The notes beneath the pieces were generated by a model. It was given only the letters and a program-made list of their open reading frames with translations, was not told the DNA's origin and did no database searches. From the NCBI GenBank assembly GCA_035625725.1, contig DASPPB010000075.1, forward strand, positions 62,001-126,000: a stretch of DNA of 64,000 nt, read 5' to 3'. A program made the translations under genes and the position numbers. Positions within the stretch are counted from its first letter, which is position 1. The number at the start of each line of letters is the position of its first letter. Source of the stretch: GJ-E10 sp035625725 (GTDB taxonomy: Bacteria; Pseudomonadota; Gammaproteobacteria; Burkholderiales; Burkholderiaceae_F). Positions 1 to 8,055 of the stretch are shown here, in pieces.

Positions 1-30
1 CTGGACGTATCGCGACGCGCGCCTGGGCCC

Positions 31-813
31 CTAACGAGGCCCAGCCGGATCAGGGTCCACGCGCACCCACACACTGGGAGCAGCGGGGGGCTCGGCCGTT
101 GCGTTCAGAGTCTTGCTCGACGCAAGTTCGGTATCGCCCAGTGCGATCCATTGGCCCACGCGACCAAAGAGCACGGCCCCGAGCCCATTTGCGCCGCCGC
201 CGGCAACCGCAAACGGCGCCTCGACGGCTCCCACCTGCAGCGGAACCAGATCAATGCGAACACCGTCGCGGCCCACGAGCGCAAAGCGCGCGGCAAATGC
301 GGCAACTCCCTCGAAATAGACCACACCCGAAGCCGCGGGGGGCGGGCCGCCCGGCGAGCCAGGGGAACCTCCAACGGGAGGCGCGCCTGCGGGCGCCTGG
401 CCATGGGGCGCAGGCGATGCTCCGGAGCCATGCCCCGGCGTGCCGCCCGCACCCATTGGCACGTGAAATTGCAGGCTCTGGACTGAGGGAAGGTCCACGC
501 GCACGCTTTCGCCTTCCCGAACGTGCACGAGGCGAATGCTGTTCGAGGTCGACACGACTGTCGCGTTGGCGGCTGCGCCCGCGCGCTCGTCGCGATCGCC
601 GCCCGAACCCGTGGACACGGTGTAGGAGCCGTCACGTTCGTGAAGAAAGTTGGGTCTGTCCTCCGGTGGCGTGTCTCGGACCCGGATCAGCAGCGCACGC
701 GGGCTCTGGCCTGCGGCGCTTGTGTAGGCGAAGCCAAACCCTACCAAGAGCGCGACGCAAACGGCTGCAAGGCGCTTGGACACGGGCGGCAGCAAGTCAA
801 GAGATCGCGGCAT
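31..813 (-). CDS. Exported protein of unknown function
   Basis: I do not recognise a family. From the chosen ATG the product is 260 residues with a basic N-terminus and a hydrophobic stretch at about residues 14-30, so it is probably exported or membrane-anchored. The middle (about 120-160) is a Gly/Pro/Ala-rich linker and the C-terminal 100 residues look like a compact beta-rich domain. An in-frame start at 963 would add 50 Arg/Ala-rich residues before the hydrophobic segment. The ATG at 813 gives a normal signal-peptide layout, but no clear Shine-Dalgarno sequence supports either start. It lies 151 bp downstream of ychF on the same strand. Confidence 0.6.
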   Translation of the reverse strand: MPRSLDLLPPVSKRLAAVCVALLVGFGFAYTSAAGQSPRALLIRVRDTPPEDRPNFLHERDGSYTVSTGSGGDRDERAGAAANATVVSTSNSIRLVHVREGESVRVDLPSVQSLQFHVPMGAGGTPGHGSGASPAPHGQAPAGAPPVGGSPGSPGGPPPAASGVVYFEGVAAFAARFALVGRDGVRIDLVPLQVGAVEAPFAVAGGGANGLGAVLFGRVGQWIALGDTELASSKTLNATAEPPAAPSVWVRVDPDPAGPR

Positions 814-964
814 CGCACGGCCTATCGGCCAATGGCCCGCGGCGCAGATCGCAATGCGGCGGGCGGCGAGTCGATCGACGGCATTGGCATACGATACCCG
901 AGACGCGGCGTCGGCGCGCCCCGACCCGGGGGCCGTGGCACTGTGGGTGCGATGTCGCCGCACC

Positions 965-2071
965 TCACACGTTGAAACGAAAATGCATCACGTCGCCGTC
1001 TTTGACCACGTAGTCCTTGCCCTCCAGGCGCATCTTGCCCGCTTCCTTGGCGGCATGCTCGCCTTTGCAGCGCACGAAGTCCTCGTAGGCAATGGTCTCG
1101 GCGCGGATGAATCCCTTTTCGAAATCGGTGTGAATGACGCCCGCGGCCTGCGGTGCGGTCGCACCTTTGGCGACGGTCCATGCGCGCACCTCCTTGGGCC
1201 CCGCCGTGAAGTAGGTCTGCAGGCCCAGCAGCGAATAGGCGGCGCGGATGACGCGATTCAGACCCGGCTCCTGCATGCCCATGTCCTCCAGGAACACGCG
1301 CTTGTCTTCATCCGACAGGTCGGCAATTTCGGCCTCGGTGCGGGCGCAAACCGCGACGACCGGCGCACCCTCGCGGGCCGCGCGCGCGCGCACCGCCTCC
1401 AGCAGCGGATTGTTCTCGAAGCCGTGTTCCTCCACGTTGGCAACGTACATCGTTGGCTTCATGGTGAGCAAAAACAGCGGGCGCAGCACGGCCCGCTCCT
1501 CGGGGTAGAGCTCGACGCTGCGCGCCGGTTGCGCGCCGTCGAGCGCCGGCAAGATCTTCTGCAGAGCTGCGACCAATCGCTGGGCCTCTTTTTTTTCTTC
1601 TCCCGCCGCACCGGTCTTGGCCACCTTGGCGTAGCGGTTCATCTGCTTATCCACCGTCTGCAGATCGGCCAGGGCCAGTTCGGTGTCGATGACGTCGATA
1701 TCGGCTACCGGATCGACCCGACCTGCGACATGCACGACGTTGGGGTCCTCGAAACACCGCACGATGTGCGCGATGGCATCGCACTCGCGGATGTTGGCGA
1801 GGAACTGATTGCCCAGGCCCTCGCCCTTGCTCGCCCCGGCGACGAGACCGGCAATGTCGACGAACTCCACGGTGGCCGGCAGCACCCGCTGCGGCTCGAC
1901 GATCTGAGCTAAGGCCTGCAGGCGCGGGTCGGGGACCTCGACGATGCCTATGTTGGGCTCAATAGTGCAAAACGGATAGTTCTCCGCGGCAATCCCGGCT
2001 TTGGTGAGGGCGTTAAAAAGCGTCGATTTGCCGACGTTGGGCAATCCGACAATTCCGCATTTGACCGCCAT
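965..2071 (-). CDS. ychF: Redox-regulated ribosome-associated ATPase YchF/OLA1
   Basis: YchF is an Obg-related cytosolic P-loop protein that prefers ATP to GTP and associates with ribosomes. The 368-residue product has the Walker A motif GLPNVGKST at residues 9-17, the G3 motif DIAG, and a C-terminal TGS domain ending in HFRFNV, all normal for the family. An AAGGGG element lies just upstream of the ATG. It is the last core gene of the prs-rplY-pth group, a conserved betaproteobacterial order, here separated from pth by the C13 peptidase gene. Confidence 0.97.
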   Translation of the reverse strand: MAVKCGIVGLPNVGKSTLFNALTKAGIAAENYPFCTIEPNIGIVEVPDPRLQALAQIVEPQRVLPATVEFVDIAGLVAGASKGEGLGNQFLANIRECDAIAHIVRCFEDPNVVHVAGRVDPVADIDVIDTELALADLQTVDKQMNRYAKVAKTGAAGEEKKEAQRLVAALQKILPALDGAQPARSVELYPEERAVLRPLFLLTMKPTMYVANVEEHGFENNPLLEAVRARAAREGAPVVAVCARTEAEIADLSDEDKRVFLEDMGMQEPGLNRVIRAAYSLLGLQTYFTAGPKEVRAWTVAKGATAPQAAGVIHTDFEKGFIRAETIAYEDFVRCKGEHAAKEAGKMRLEGKDYVVKDGDVMHFRFNV

Positions 2072-2089
2072 CGACGCGCCCCTTGCTTT

Positions 2090-3613
2090 TTACTGAAAAC
2101 GCCCGTTGCGCGACCGCGTCGCGAACAAGATGCGCCCTCCGCGGCGGGTCTCCAGGCGCAGAAGGTGCTCCCGGATTCCCTCGCCGACAAAGATCTGCGG
2201 TGCGGAGGGTGCCAGGCCCTCCCTGGCTTCGCGCTCCGCGATGCGCCGGGTCGCGATCCGAAATGCGCCTTCGAACGAGGCGGCCTGCATCAGAGCTTCG
2301 GCGAAATACGCGCGCCCGAAATCGGTCCACTGCGCGTCGGTGCGGCAGCCAAACGACGTGTTGTCCACACCCGAGGCGGTAATCACCATCGTGTCGCGGG
2401 TAGCCAGCGGCCCGATGAACGCGCCCGCGTAACACGCCGAGATGATGACGACGCGGTAGCGAATGCCCGCTTCGTCGAGCAATTCGCGCAGTCGCTCGGG
2501 GGTGAGGTCCTCGAATTCGTAGGGCGGCAGCGACACGACGAGGTGGTGATCGGGCGTTGCGTGCGAAGTCAGAAAGAGCGCCAGCACGTCCTCATCGCCG
2601 TTCATGCGGTCGGCGACGGTGGCCAGCGCGCGCTGCAAGGAACTCACGGTCGCGAAAGGCTGCTCCTGCGGGTGCGCCTGGCTGTTGGCCAGCACGACGC
2701 TGTGCGCGCCGCTGTCAAATACTTCGGCCATCACCGAGTCGGCGCCTACGGCCTCGCGCAAGAAAACGTCCTGCGAGCCGTCGCCGCCGAAACTGATCGT
2801 GAACAGTTCGGTGACGCCCGCTTGCCCCGGGGCGACGGCGTCGAGTGCATCGTCGAGCAGGCCAATCTGACTGTACAAGGTTTGCTCTGACTGCGGCGCA
2901 TCCGGGCCGCTGCTTGCCTCGCCCTGGGAGTCGGATTCTGCGCTCCAGAGCCGCGCGTTCGGGTCCACGGCCAGTTGCGGCAGGAGCACGAGCGCGCTGC
3001 AAAGCACGAAGATCGCGCTACGACGGCGCGGCATGACGCCCGTGCGCATCCGCACGGCGCACAGACCGTAGGCCAGGGCCATCCAGGCTGGTGGCAGCCA
3101 CGAAAGCAGCGGATAGTTGCGATCAATCGGTGCCCAATGGTCGGCACTCCACGCCAACGCGCCGGCCGCGAGCGCCTGCCAGCAGGCCAGGGAGAAGCCG
3201 GCCGTGGCGAGCAAGACGAACAGGGCGGGCTCCCAGCGCATGGTTGCAACCACACCGGCCGAGAGCAGGAGCGGCAGCGCCCAGAAGCTCGCTGCCGGCA
3301 GGGCGAGCGCGTCCAGGCGCCCGCCCGACCAGCCAATCGAGAGCACGTCATAGGCCGCGGAGAGCGCAAGCTGCAGCACGAAAAGCGCGAGCAGTTGCCG
3401 GGTCGTGCCGCGCAGTGCGGAAGTCTCGCAGGGCCGCAGCAGGGCGAGGCGCAGTCCCGCACCGAGGTTCGTGCCGAGGTCGCGCAGCAGGCCTGCACCT
3501 GAGCCAGGGGCTCTTGCCGGAGTCGCGGGCTGGTCGCCATCGGGGCGAAGCGCATCCGCGGGCGCATCGTGCGCCGGCTTTTCGTGCACGGGCGGCGATT
3601 CGGGCGGGTTCAC
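2090..3613 (-). CDS. Membrane-anchored C13 family (legumain-like) cysteine peptidase
   Basis: The C-terminal half (about 245-507) matches peptidase family C13. The catalytic dyad is visible as His351 in SHATPDH and Cys394 in ISACYAG, followed by a conserved TASGVDNTSFG stretch. The first 60 residues are Pro/Ala-rich and disordered-looking. Residues 70-215 contain about five hydrophobic helices, so the protease domain is tethered to the inner membrane. The gene starts with GTG inside the TGA stop of pth (GTGA overlap, 3610-3613), implying translational coupling, and ends 18 bp before ychF. The substrate is unknown. In eukaryotes C13 enzymes are asparaginyl endopeptidases or GPI transamidase. 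Confidence 0.85.
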   Translation of the reverse strand: MNPPESPPVHEKPAHDAPADALRPDGDQPATPARAPGSGAGLLRDLGTNLGAGLRLALLRPCETSALRGTTRQLLALFVLQLALSAAYDVLSIGWSGGRLDALALPAASFWALPLLLSAGVVATMRWEPALFVLLATAGFSLACWQALAAGALAWSADHWAPIDRNYPLLSWLPPAWMALAYGLCAVRMRTGVMPRRRSAIFVLCSALVLLPQLAVDPNARLWSAESDSQGEASSGPDAPQSEQTLYSQIGLLDDALDAVAPGQAGVTELFTISFGGDGSQDVFLREAVGADSVMAEVFDSGAHSVVLANSQAHPQEQPFATVSSLQRALATVADRMNGDEDVLALFLTSHATPDHHLVVSLPPYEFEDLTPERLRELLDEAGIRYRVVIISACYAGAFIGPLATRDTMVITASGVDNTSFGCRTDAQWTDFGRAYFAEALMQAASFEGAFRIATRRIAEREAREGLAPSAPQIFVGEGIREHLLRLETRRGGRILFATRSRNGRFQ

Positions 3614-4257
3614 GGATTCATCGGCGCGCGTTGGGCCGCGGCGGCCTTTGCCGCCGCCGTGCGCAATTGCATGGTTGCCAGGTCGAGGCGACCTGCGGCG
3701 GTCAGATCGAGAATCGTTCGGGCCCGGTCGATCGCCGCCTCGATGGCGTCTTGCTGCTCGCGCGGAGGAGCATGCAAGACGTAGTCCGCAACGTCCTGGT
3801 GCAGCTGCCAGTTTCGCGGGTGCCCGATGCCGATGCGCAGCCGCCAGAACTCGGCGCTCGACAGCCGAGCACGCACGTCTTTCAAGCCATTGTGCCCCGC
3901 CACACCTCCGCCCCTTTTGAGGCGCACGTCGCCCGGGGCCAGGTCGAGTTCATCGTGTGCGACCAAAATCTGATCGGGCAACAGCCGATAGTACAAGGCG
4001 GCGGCGACCACGGCTTGGCCGGAGAGGTTCATGAAGGTCGCTGGCTTGAGCAGCCACACATCGCCCCCTCCGATTGCGACGCGCGCGAGTTCCCCCGAGA
4101 ACTTGCGTTCCGCACGAAACTGCGCGCCCAGTACCGATGCGACGTGGTCGACGAACCAGAAACCGGCGTTGTGGCGGCTGCGCGCGTACTGGGCGCCCAC
4201 GTTGCCCAGGCCGACAATCAGTCGAATGCCCTGGGACTCGGCGTTGGATGCAGCCAC
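3610..4257 (-). CDS. pth: Peptidyl-tRNA hydrolase
   Basis: Pth hydrolyses the ester bond of peptidyl-tRNA released from stalled ribosomes, recycling tRNA. The 215-residue product carries the substrate-binding Asn19 and catalytic His29 in GLGNVGAQYARSRHNAGFW, and the later HDELDLAPG motif with the catalytic Asp. The usual NPG is NVG here. The C-terminus has an Ala-rich extension ending in APMNP. The annotated start is GTG, with an AGGA about 12 bases upstream. It lies between rplY and the C13 peptidase gene, which it overlaps by 4 bp. Confidence 0.96.
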   Translation of the reverse strand: MAASNAESQGIRLIVGLGNVGAQYARSRHNAGFWFVDHVASVLGAQFRAERKFSGELARVAIGGGDVWLLKPATFMNLSGQAVVAAALYYRLLPDQILVAHDELDLAPGDVRLKRGGGVAGHNGLKDVRARLSSAEFWRLRIGIGHPRNWQLHQDVADYVLHAPPREQQDAIEAAIDRARTILDLTAAGRLDLATMQLRTAAAKAAAAQRAPMNP

Positions 4258-4359
4258 GAGTGGGGTTGTTCCTGGTCGCTGCCGGCTCGCGTTGCGAGGC
4301 GCGGCGGCCCAAAGGCCGCAATCGCGCCCGCTCGCAGCGAAACGATCCGCCCGTTTCGC

Positions 4360-5124
4360 CTATTTTTTCTTCGCCGCAGGAGCCGCCTTGGCGGCAGGAG
4401 CCTTGGCAGCCGGCGCCGGTGCCGCGGGCGCCTTGGGCGCGGGCGCGGCTTTGCCGGCGGCCGCCGCGGGCGCAGCCGCCGCCTTGGCAGGGGCCGCGGC
4501 CCCGGCAGGCGCCCCGGCCGCAGGAGCGGCGGCTTCGACCACCGGTGCGGCCTCCTCCGCCTGCACGCTCGGCAGCGACGCGGTCGCGACGACCGGATCG
4601 TCCTTGCCACGGCGCGCAAGCGATACGCCCTGCGGCAGCTTCAGATCCGAGACGTGCACCGTCTGCTGCGCCGTCAAGCCCGACAGATCGACCTCGACGA
4701 ACTCGGGCAGGTCACGCGGCAGACAAGAGATCTCCACCTCCGAGAGCACGTGACCGATGATCGCCGCCGAGAGCTTCACCGCGGGGGAGTTTTCCGCGCC
4801 CACAAAGTGCAGCGGCACGCGTATATGGACCGGCTGGTCTTCGGCGACACGCTGAAAGTCCACGTGCAGCACCAAGGAGCGGTAGGGGTGCATCTGGAAG
4901 TCGCGCAGCAGCACCCGCTGGCTGCTCCCGTCCAGATCCAAGTCGAGGATTGACGCGTGAAACTTCTCGCGGCGCAGTGCGTGAAACAGCGGGTTGTGAT
5001 CGACCTCGATGTTCACCGGCTCGGCTCCCGCACCGTACAGTATTCCCGGGACCTTGCCCAGGTGGCGCAGGCGGCGGCTCGCACCAGTGCCTTGCGCGCT
5101 TCGTTTATTGGCGATGACCTTCAT
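4360..5124 (-). CDS. rplY: 50S ribosomal protein L25, general stress protein Ctc form
   Basis: L25/TL5 binds 5S rRNA in the large ribosomal subunit. This is the long Ctc form: an L25 RNA-binding domain (about 1-95), a C-terminal beta domain (about 95-190), then a low-complexity Ala/Pro tail ending in Lys residues, total 254 residues. An upstream in-frame ATG at 5136 exists. The ATG at 5124 is chosen because GGAG sits 6-7 bases before it and the protein then begins MKVIANKR, as in homologues. It is 143 bp downstream of prs, the usual partner. Confidence 0.95.
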   Translation of the reverse strand: MKVIANKRSAQGTGASRRLRHLGKVPGILYGAGAEPVNIEVDHNPLFHALRREKFHASILDLDLDGSSQRVLLRDFQMHPYRSLVLHVDFQRVAEDQPVHIRVPLHFVGAENSPAVKLSAAIIGHVLSEVEISCLPRDLPEFVEVDLSGLTAQQTVHVSDLKLPQGVSLARRGKDDPVVATASLPSVQAEEAAPVVEAAAPAAGAPAGAAAPAKAAAAPAAAAGKAAPAPKAPAAPAPAAKAPAAKAAPAAKKK

Positions 5125-5267
5125 TGCTGACTCCAACGTTGCGTTATGTGGGCCGCGGCACCTCGCCGCGGATGGCCCGATTGCCTTTGAGCGTCTTGCT
5201 CTCCTGCGCCCCGGTGGTCGCGACCAACCGCACGAGGCACCCCCTTGCCCGCCGCCACCGGCGAGGC

Positions 5268-6227
5268 CTATTCGATGAACAGGGAACTCACCGAATCTCC
5301 GCGCGCAATGCGCGAGATCGTCTCACCGAGCAGCGCCGCGCACGACAGCTGCCGGATCTTGGGACAGGCCACGGCCTGCGCACTGAGCGGAATCGTGTCC
5401 GTGACGACGACCTCGTCGAGGACCGATTCCATGATGCGATCGACCGCGCGCCCGGACAGAACCGGGTGCGTGCAATAGGCGATCACACGCGCCGCTCCGG
5501 AGTCGCGCAGCGCGGCACCGGCCTGGCACAGCGTGTTGGCCGTGTCGATCATGTCGTCCATGATCACGCAGGTGCGGCCCTCGACTTCCCCGATGATGTT
5601 CATGACCTCGGCCACATTGGCACGCGGCCGGCGCTTGTCGATGATCGCCAGGTCCGCGTCCATGCGTTTGGCCAGAGCCCGCGCGCGCACCACGCCGCCG
5701 ATGTCGGGCGAGACCACCACGAGGTTGCGATAGTTGTGCTTCCACAGATCGCCCAGCAAGATCGGACTGGCGTAAATATTGTCCACGGGAATATCGAAAA
5801 AGCCCTGGATCTGGTCGGCGTGCAGGTCCATCACGAGCAGGCGGTTTACGCCCGCGGCCTGCAGCATGTTGGCCACGACTTTGGCGCTGATTGCCACTCG
5901 CGCCGAACGCGGTCGCCGATCCTGCCGCGCGTAGCCGAAGTACGGAATTGCCGCGGTGATGCGTCCGGCCGAGGCGCGTTTGAGCGCGTCGACCATGATC
6001 ACCAACTCCATGAGGTTGTCGTTGGTCGGCGCGCAGGTCGGTTGCAGCACGAAAACGTCCTTGCCGCGCACGTTCTCGTTGATCTCGGCCATGATCTCGC
6101 CGTCGGAGAAGCGCGATACCATGGCGCGCCCCAGCGGAATGCTCAAGTGCTGGACAACCGCATGGGCCAGCCGCGGGTTGGCATTCCCCGAGAACACCAT
6201 CAGGTTGTCAGGCACCAATGCCGACAT
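5268..6227 (-). CDS. prs: Ribose-phosphate pyrophosphokinase (PRPP synthetase)
   Basis: Makes PRPP from ribose 5-phosphate and ATP for purine, pyrimidine, histidine, tryptophan and NAD synthesis. The 319-residue length is standard. Family motifs are clear: the N-terminal FSGNANP, the flexible-loop region YFGYARQDRR, the binding segment VVSPDIGG, and the PRPP loop IMDDMIDTANTL. AGGGTGA six bases before the ATG supports this start. It is followed by rplY and pth, and preceded by tRNA-Gln and ispE on the same strand. Confidence 0.98.
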   Translation of the reverse strand: MSALVPDNLMVFSGNANPRLAHAVVQHLSIPLGRAMVSRFSDGEIMAEINENVRGKDVFVLQPTCAPTNDNLMELVIMVDALKRASAGRITAAIPYFGYARQDRRPRSARVAISAKVVANMLQAAGVNRLLVMDLHADQIQGFFDIPVDNIYASPILLGDLWKHNYRNLVVVSPDIGGVVRARALAKRMDADLAIIDKRRPRANVAEVMNIIGEVEGRTCVIMDDMIDTANTLCQAGAALRDSGAARVIAYCTHPVLSGRAVDRIMESVLDEVVVTDTIPLSAQAVACPKIRQLSCAALLGETISRIARGDSVSSLFIE

Positions 6228-6348
6228 CTAAATCACCCTAGACCAACCGCCCACGGACCTTGCAAAGGGCCGGCCCCCGCGACGCGTGAGCCGTCGCGCG
6301 CACCTCCGGAGCCATGCACGCAGCGCGTTTTTCGCGCGCCCGAAGCTT

Positions 6349-6425
6349 TGGCTGGGGAGGAAGGATTCGAACCCTCGAATGGCGGAATCAAAATCCGCTG
6401 CCTTAACCAGCTTGGCGACTCCCCA
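6349..6425 (-). tRNA. tRNA-Gln (anticodon UUG)
   Basis: The minus strand folds as a complete cloverleaf. The 7-bp acceptor is TGGGGAG paired with CTCCCCA, the anticodon stem is GCGGA/TCCGC with loop TTTTGAT (anticodon TTG), and a GGTTCGAATCC T-arm region is present. The discriminator is G and CCA is encoded. A tRNA-Gln between ispE and prs is a conserved betaproteobacterial arrangement. Confidence 0.96.
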
Positions 6426-6502
6426 GCACGTGACACCTCAAACCGCACGGCTGCGGGTCTTTTGCACCGTCAGACCCGCGTTTTTGCACTCCCAACGCCG
6501 CC

Positions 6503-7405
6503 CTACCTGTCGCCTCGCAACCAATCCGCCAGCGGCAACTCGTCAAGCCCAGGCGCCAGCCAGGTCGACCAGCCCTCCGGCATCCGCGCTCGCGAAGCCT
6601 CGAACACTCGGCGCGCCTGCTTCTCCTCGGGCAGCACGCAAAACACCGCCGATCCGGATCCACTCATGCGCGCGGGCGCCAGCGGCTCGAGCAGCCGCAG
6701 CGCCTCATCGACGGCCGCAAACCGCGAACGCACGACGGGCTCCAGGTCATTGGCTCCAAACAGCCCCGAATCCATCCCTGAAACCGCCGCAGAAAAGCCT
6801 GCAATTGTCGTGCGTTTGGTGTTGCGTGTCAATTTCGGGTCGGCGAAGATTTCCGCTGTCGAAACATGCACTTGGGGAAATACCACGACGTAGGCCGCGC
6901 GCGGCAATCGGATGGGGGTGCAGCGCTCGCCGGCGCCCTCGACAAACGCCGGGCCGTCGCCCAGAAAAAACGGCACGTCCGCACCCAGTGCACCGCCCAC
7001 CTCCACGAGCGCCTCGCGGCGAAGTCCCAACCCCCAGAGCCGGTTCAGCGCAATGAGCGTCGTGGCCGCATCCGAGGAGCCGCCGCCCAGACCCGCGCCC
7101 ACGGGAATGCGCTTGTGCACGCCGATGGTCACGCCCGGGCAAGGCGCGCGCGCGGCCGCCTCGTGGTTTTGCAGCGCGCGCGCCGCGCGCACCGCCAGAT
7201 CCGCGTCGGGCGCGCCCGTGAGGTCGCCTTCGCGCACGATCTGGCCATCGTCGCGCAGCGCAAAATCGAGCGTGTCCCACAATCCGATCGGAGCAAACAC
7301 CGATTGCAGTTCGTGGTAGCCGTCGGCGCGCCTCCCCAGCACGTGCAAGAACCAGTTCACCTTTGCCGGCGCCGGCAGCCCGAGCAGCTGGCGCGGAGGT
7401 CTCAC
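6503..7405 (-). CDS. ispE: 4-diphosphocytidyl-2-C-methyl-D-erythritol kinase
   Basis: IspE phosphorylates CDP-methylerythritol in the MEP pathway of isoprenoid synthesis. The 300-residue protein is a GHMP kinase: the N-terminal LPAPAKVNWFLHVLGRR segment, the ATP-binding loop PVGAGLGGGSSDAATTL, and the C-terminal MSGSGSAVF motif. The start is GTG inside the TGA stop of lolB (GTGA overlap 7402-7405), so translation is probably coupled to LolB. tRNA-Gln follows. Confidence 0.97.
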   Translation of the reverse strand: MRPPRQLLGLPAPAKVNWFLHVLGRRADGYHELQSVFAPIGLWDTLDFALRDDGQIVREGDLTGAPDADLAVRAARALQNHEAAARAPCPGVTIGVHKRIPVGAGLGGGSSDAATTLIALNRLWGLGLRREALVEVGGALGADVPFFLGDGPAFVEGAGERCTPIRLPRAAYVVVFPQVHVSTAEIFADPKLTRNTKRTTIAGFSAAVSGMDSGLFGANDLEPVVRSRFAAVDEALRLLEPLAPARMSGSGSAVFCVLPEEKQARRVFEASRARMPEGWSTWLAPGLDELPLADWLRGDR

Positions 7406-8043
7406 GACGCCGGGGCGTCGAGTACGACGCGCAGCGCAACCGAGGGCATACCGTCGCGCGCCGGCCGCTCCATCTGCAGCCGACGGCCCGCTTTGCTATC
7501 GGTGCGCCGCTCGATCGTGACCGACCAGCCGTCTTGCTCGAAGCGCTCTGCGCCCTCGTCAGCGGCCAACCGCTGGAACGGTCGGCCGTTCGATGGCCGT
7601 CCCTCTACCCAATCGGCCATGCCCTCGATGGGCAGGGACCAACCGAGGACTTGCTCGGCAAGCGTTTGCGCGTCGGCACCGCGTGCGATGCGCATGCCCC
7701 CGTCGGCCGGCACGAGCAAGCGTGCTTCGCGCTCGTCGGTTTCAAAGCGCGCGATGGTCGCCCCCAGCGGCGAGAGCAGATCGAGCGTCATCGACTGTGG
7801 TCCGACGGCCAGTGCAAAGCGCCCGCTCCAGGCGCTGCGTTGTTCCCCGTTGCCCGCCTGCACGCGGGTCACCGCAAGAGAAAAGCGCCCCGCATAGCTG
7901 CGCTCGGCCGTCGACGGCGGCGGCGGCAGGCTCGTGCACGCAACGAGCAGCAGCGCCACCGCGGCGGCCGTCGCGAAGGCCCACACGCGAGCCGACGGCG
8001 CCCCACGCGATCGCGAGCCCGTCCCGGTCGCAGGCCTAGCCAT
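7402..8043 (-). CDS. lolB: Outer membrane lipoprotein insertion protein LolB
   Basis: LolB is the outer-membrane lipoprotein that receives lipoproteins from LolA and inserts them into the outer membrane. The 213-residue product has a hydrophobic signal and a lipobox LLVAC with the lipidated Cys at residue 36, then a LolA/LolB-type beta domain containing WSGRFAL and QVLGWSLPIEGMADW, close to the family GLP..LxxWL pattern. Its position between a TPR protein gene and ispE is the normal context and strengthens the call. Confidence 0.93.
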   Translation of the reverse strand: MARPATGTGSRSRGAPSARVWAFATAAAVALLLVACTSLPPPPSTAERSYAGRFSLAVTRVQAGNGEQRSAWSGRFALAVGPQSMTLDLLSPLGATIARFETDEREARLLVPADGGMRIARGADAQTLAEQVLGWSLPIEGMADWVEGRPSNGRPFQRLAADEGAERFEQDGWSVTIERRTDSKAGRRLQMERPARDGMPSVALRVVLDAPAS

Positions 8044-8055
8044 CGTGCCGGGTCC

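Noticed and set aside
936..950. Sigma-54-like TGGCAC-N5-GTGC
   Set aside because: The -12 block lacks the first T, and no plus-strand gene follows.
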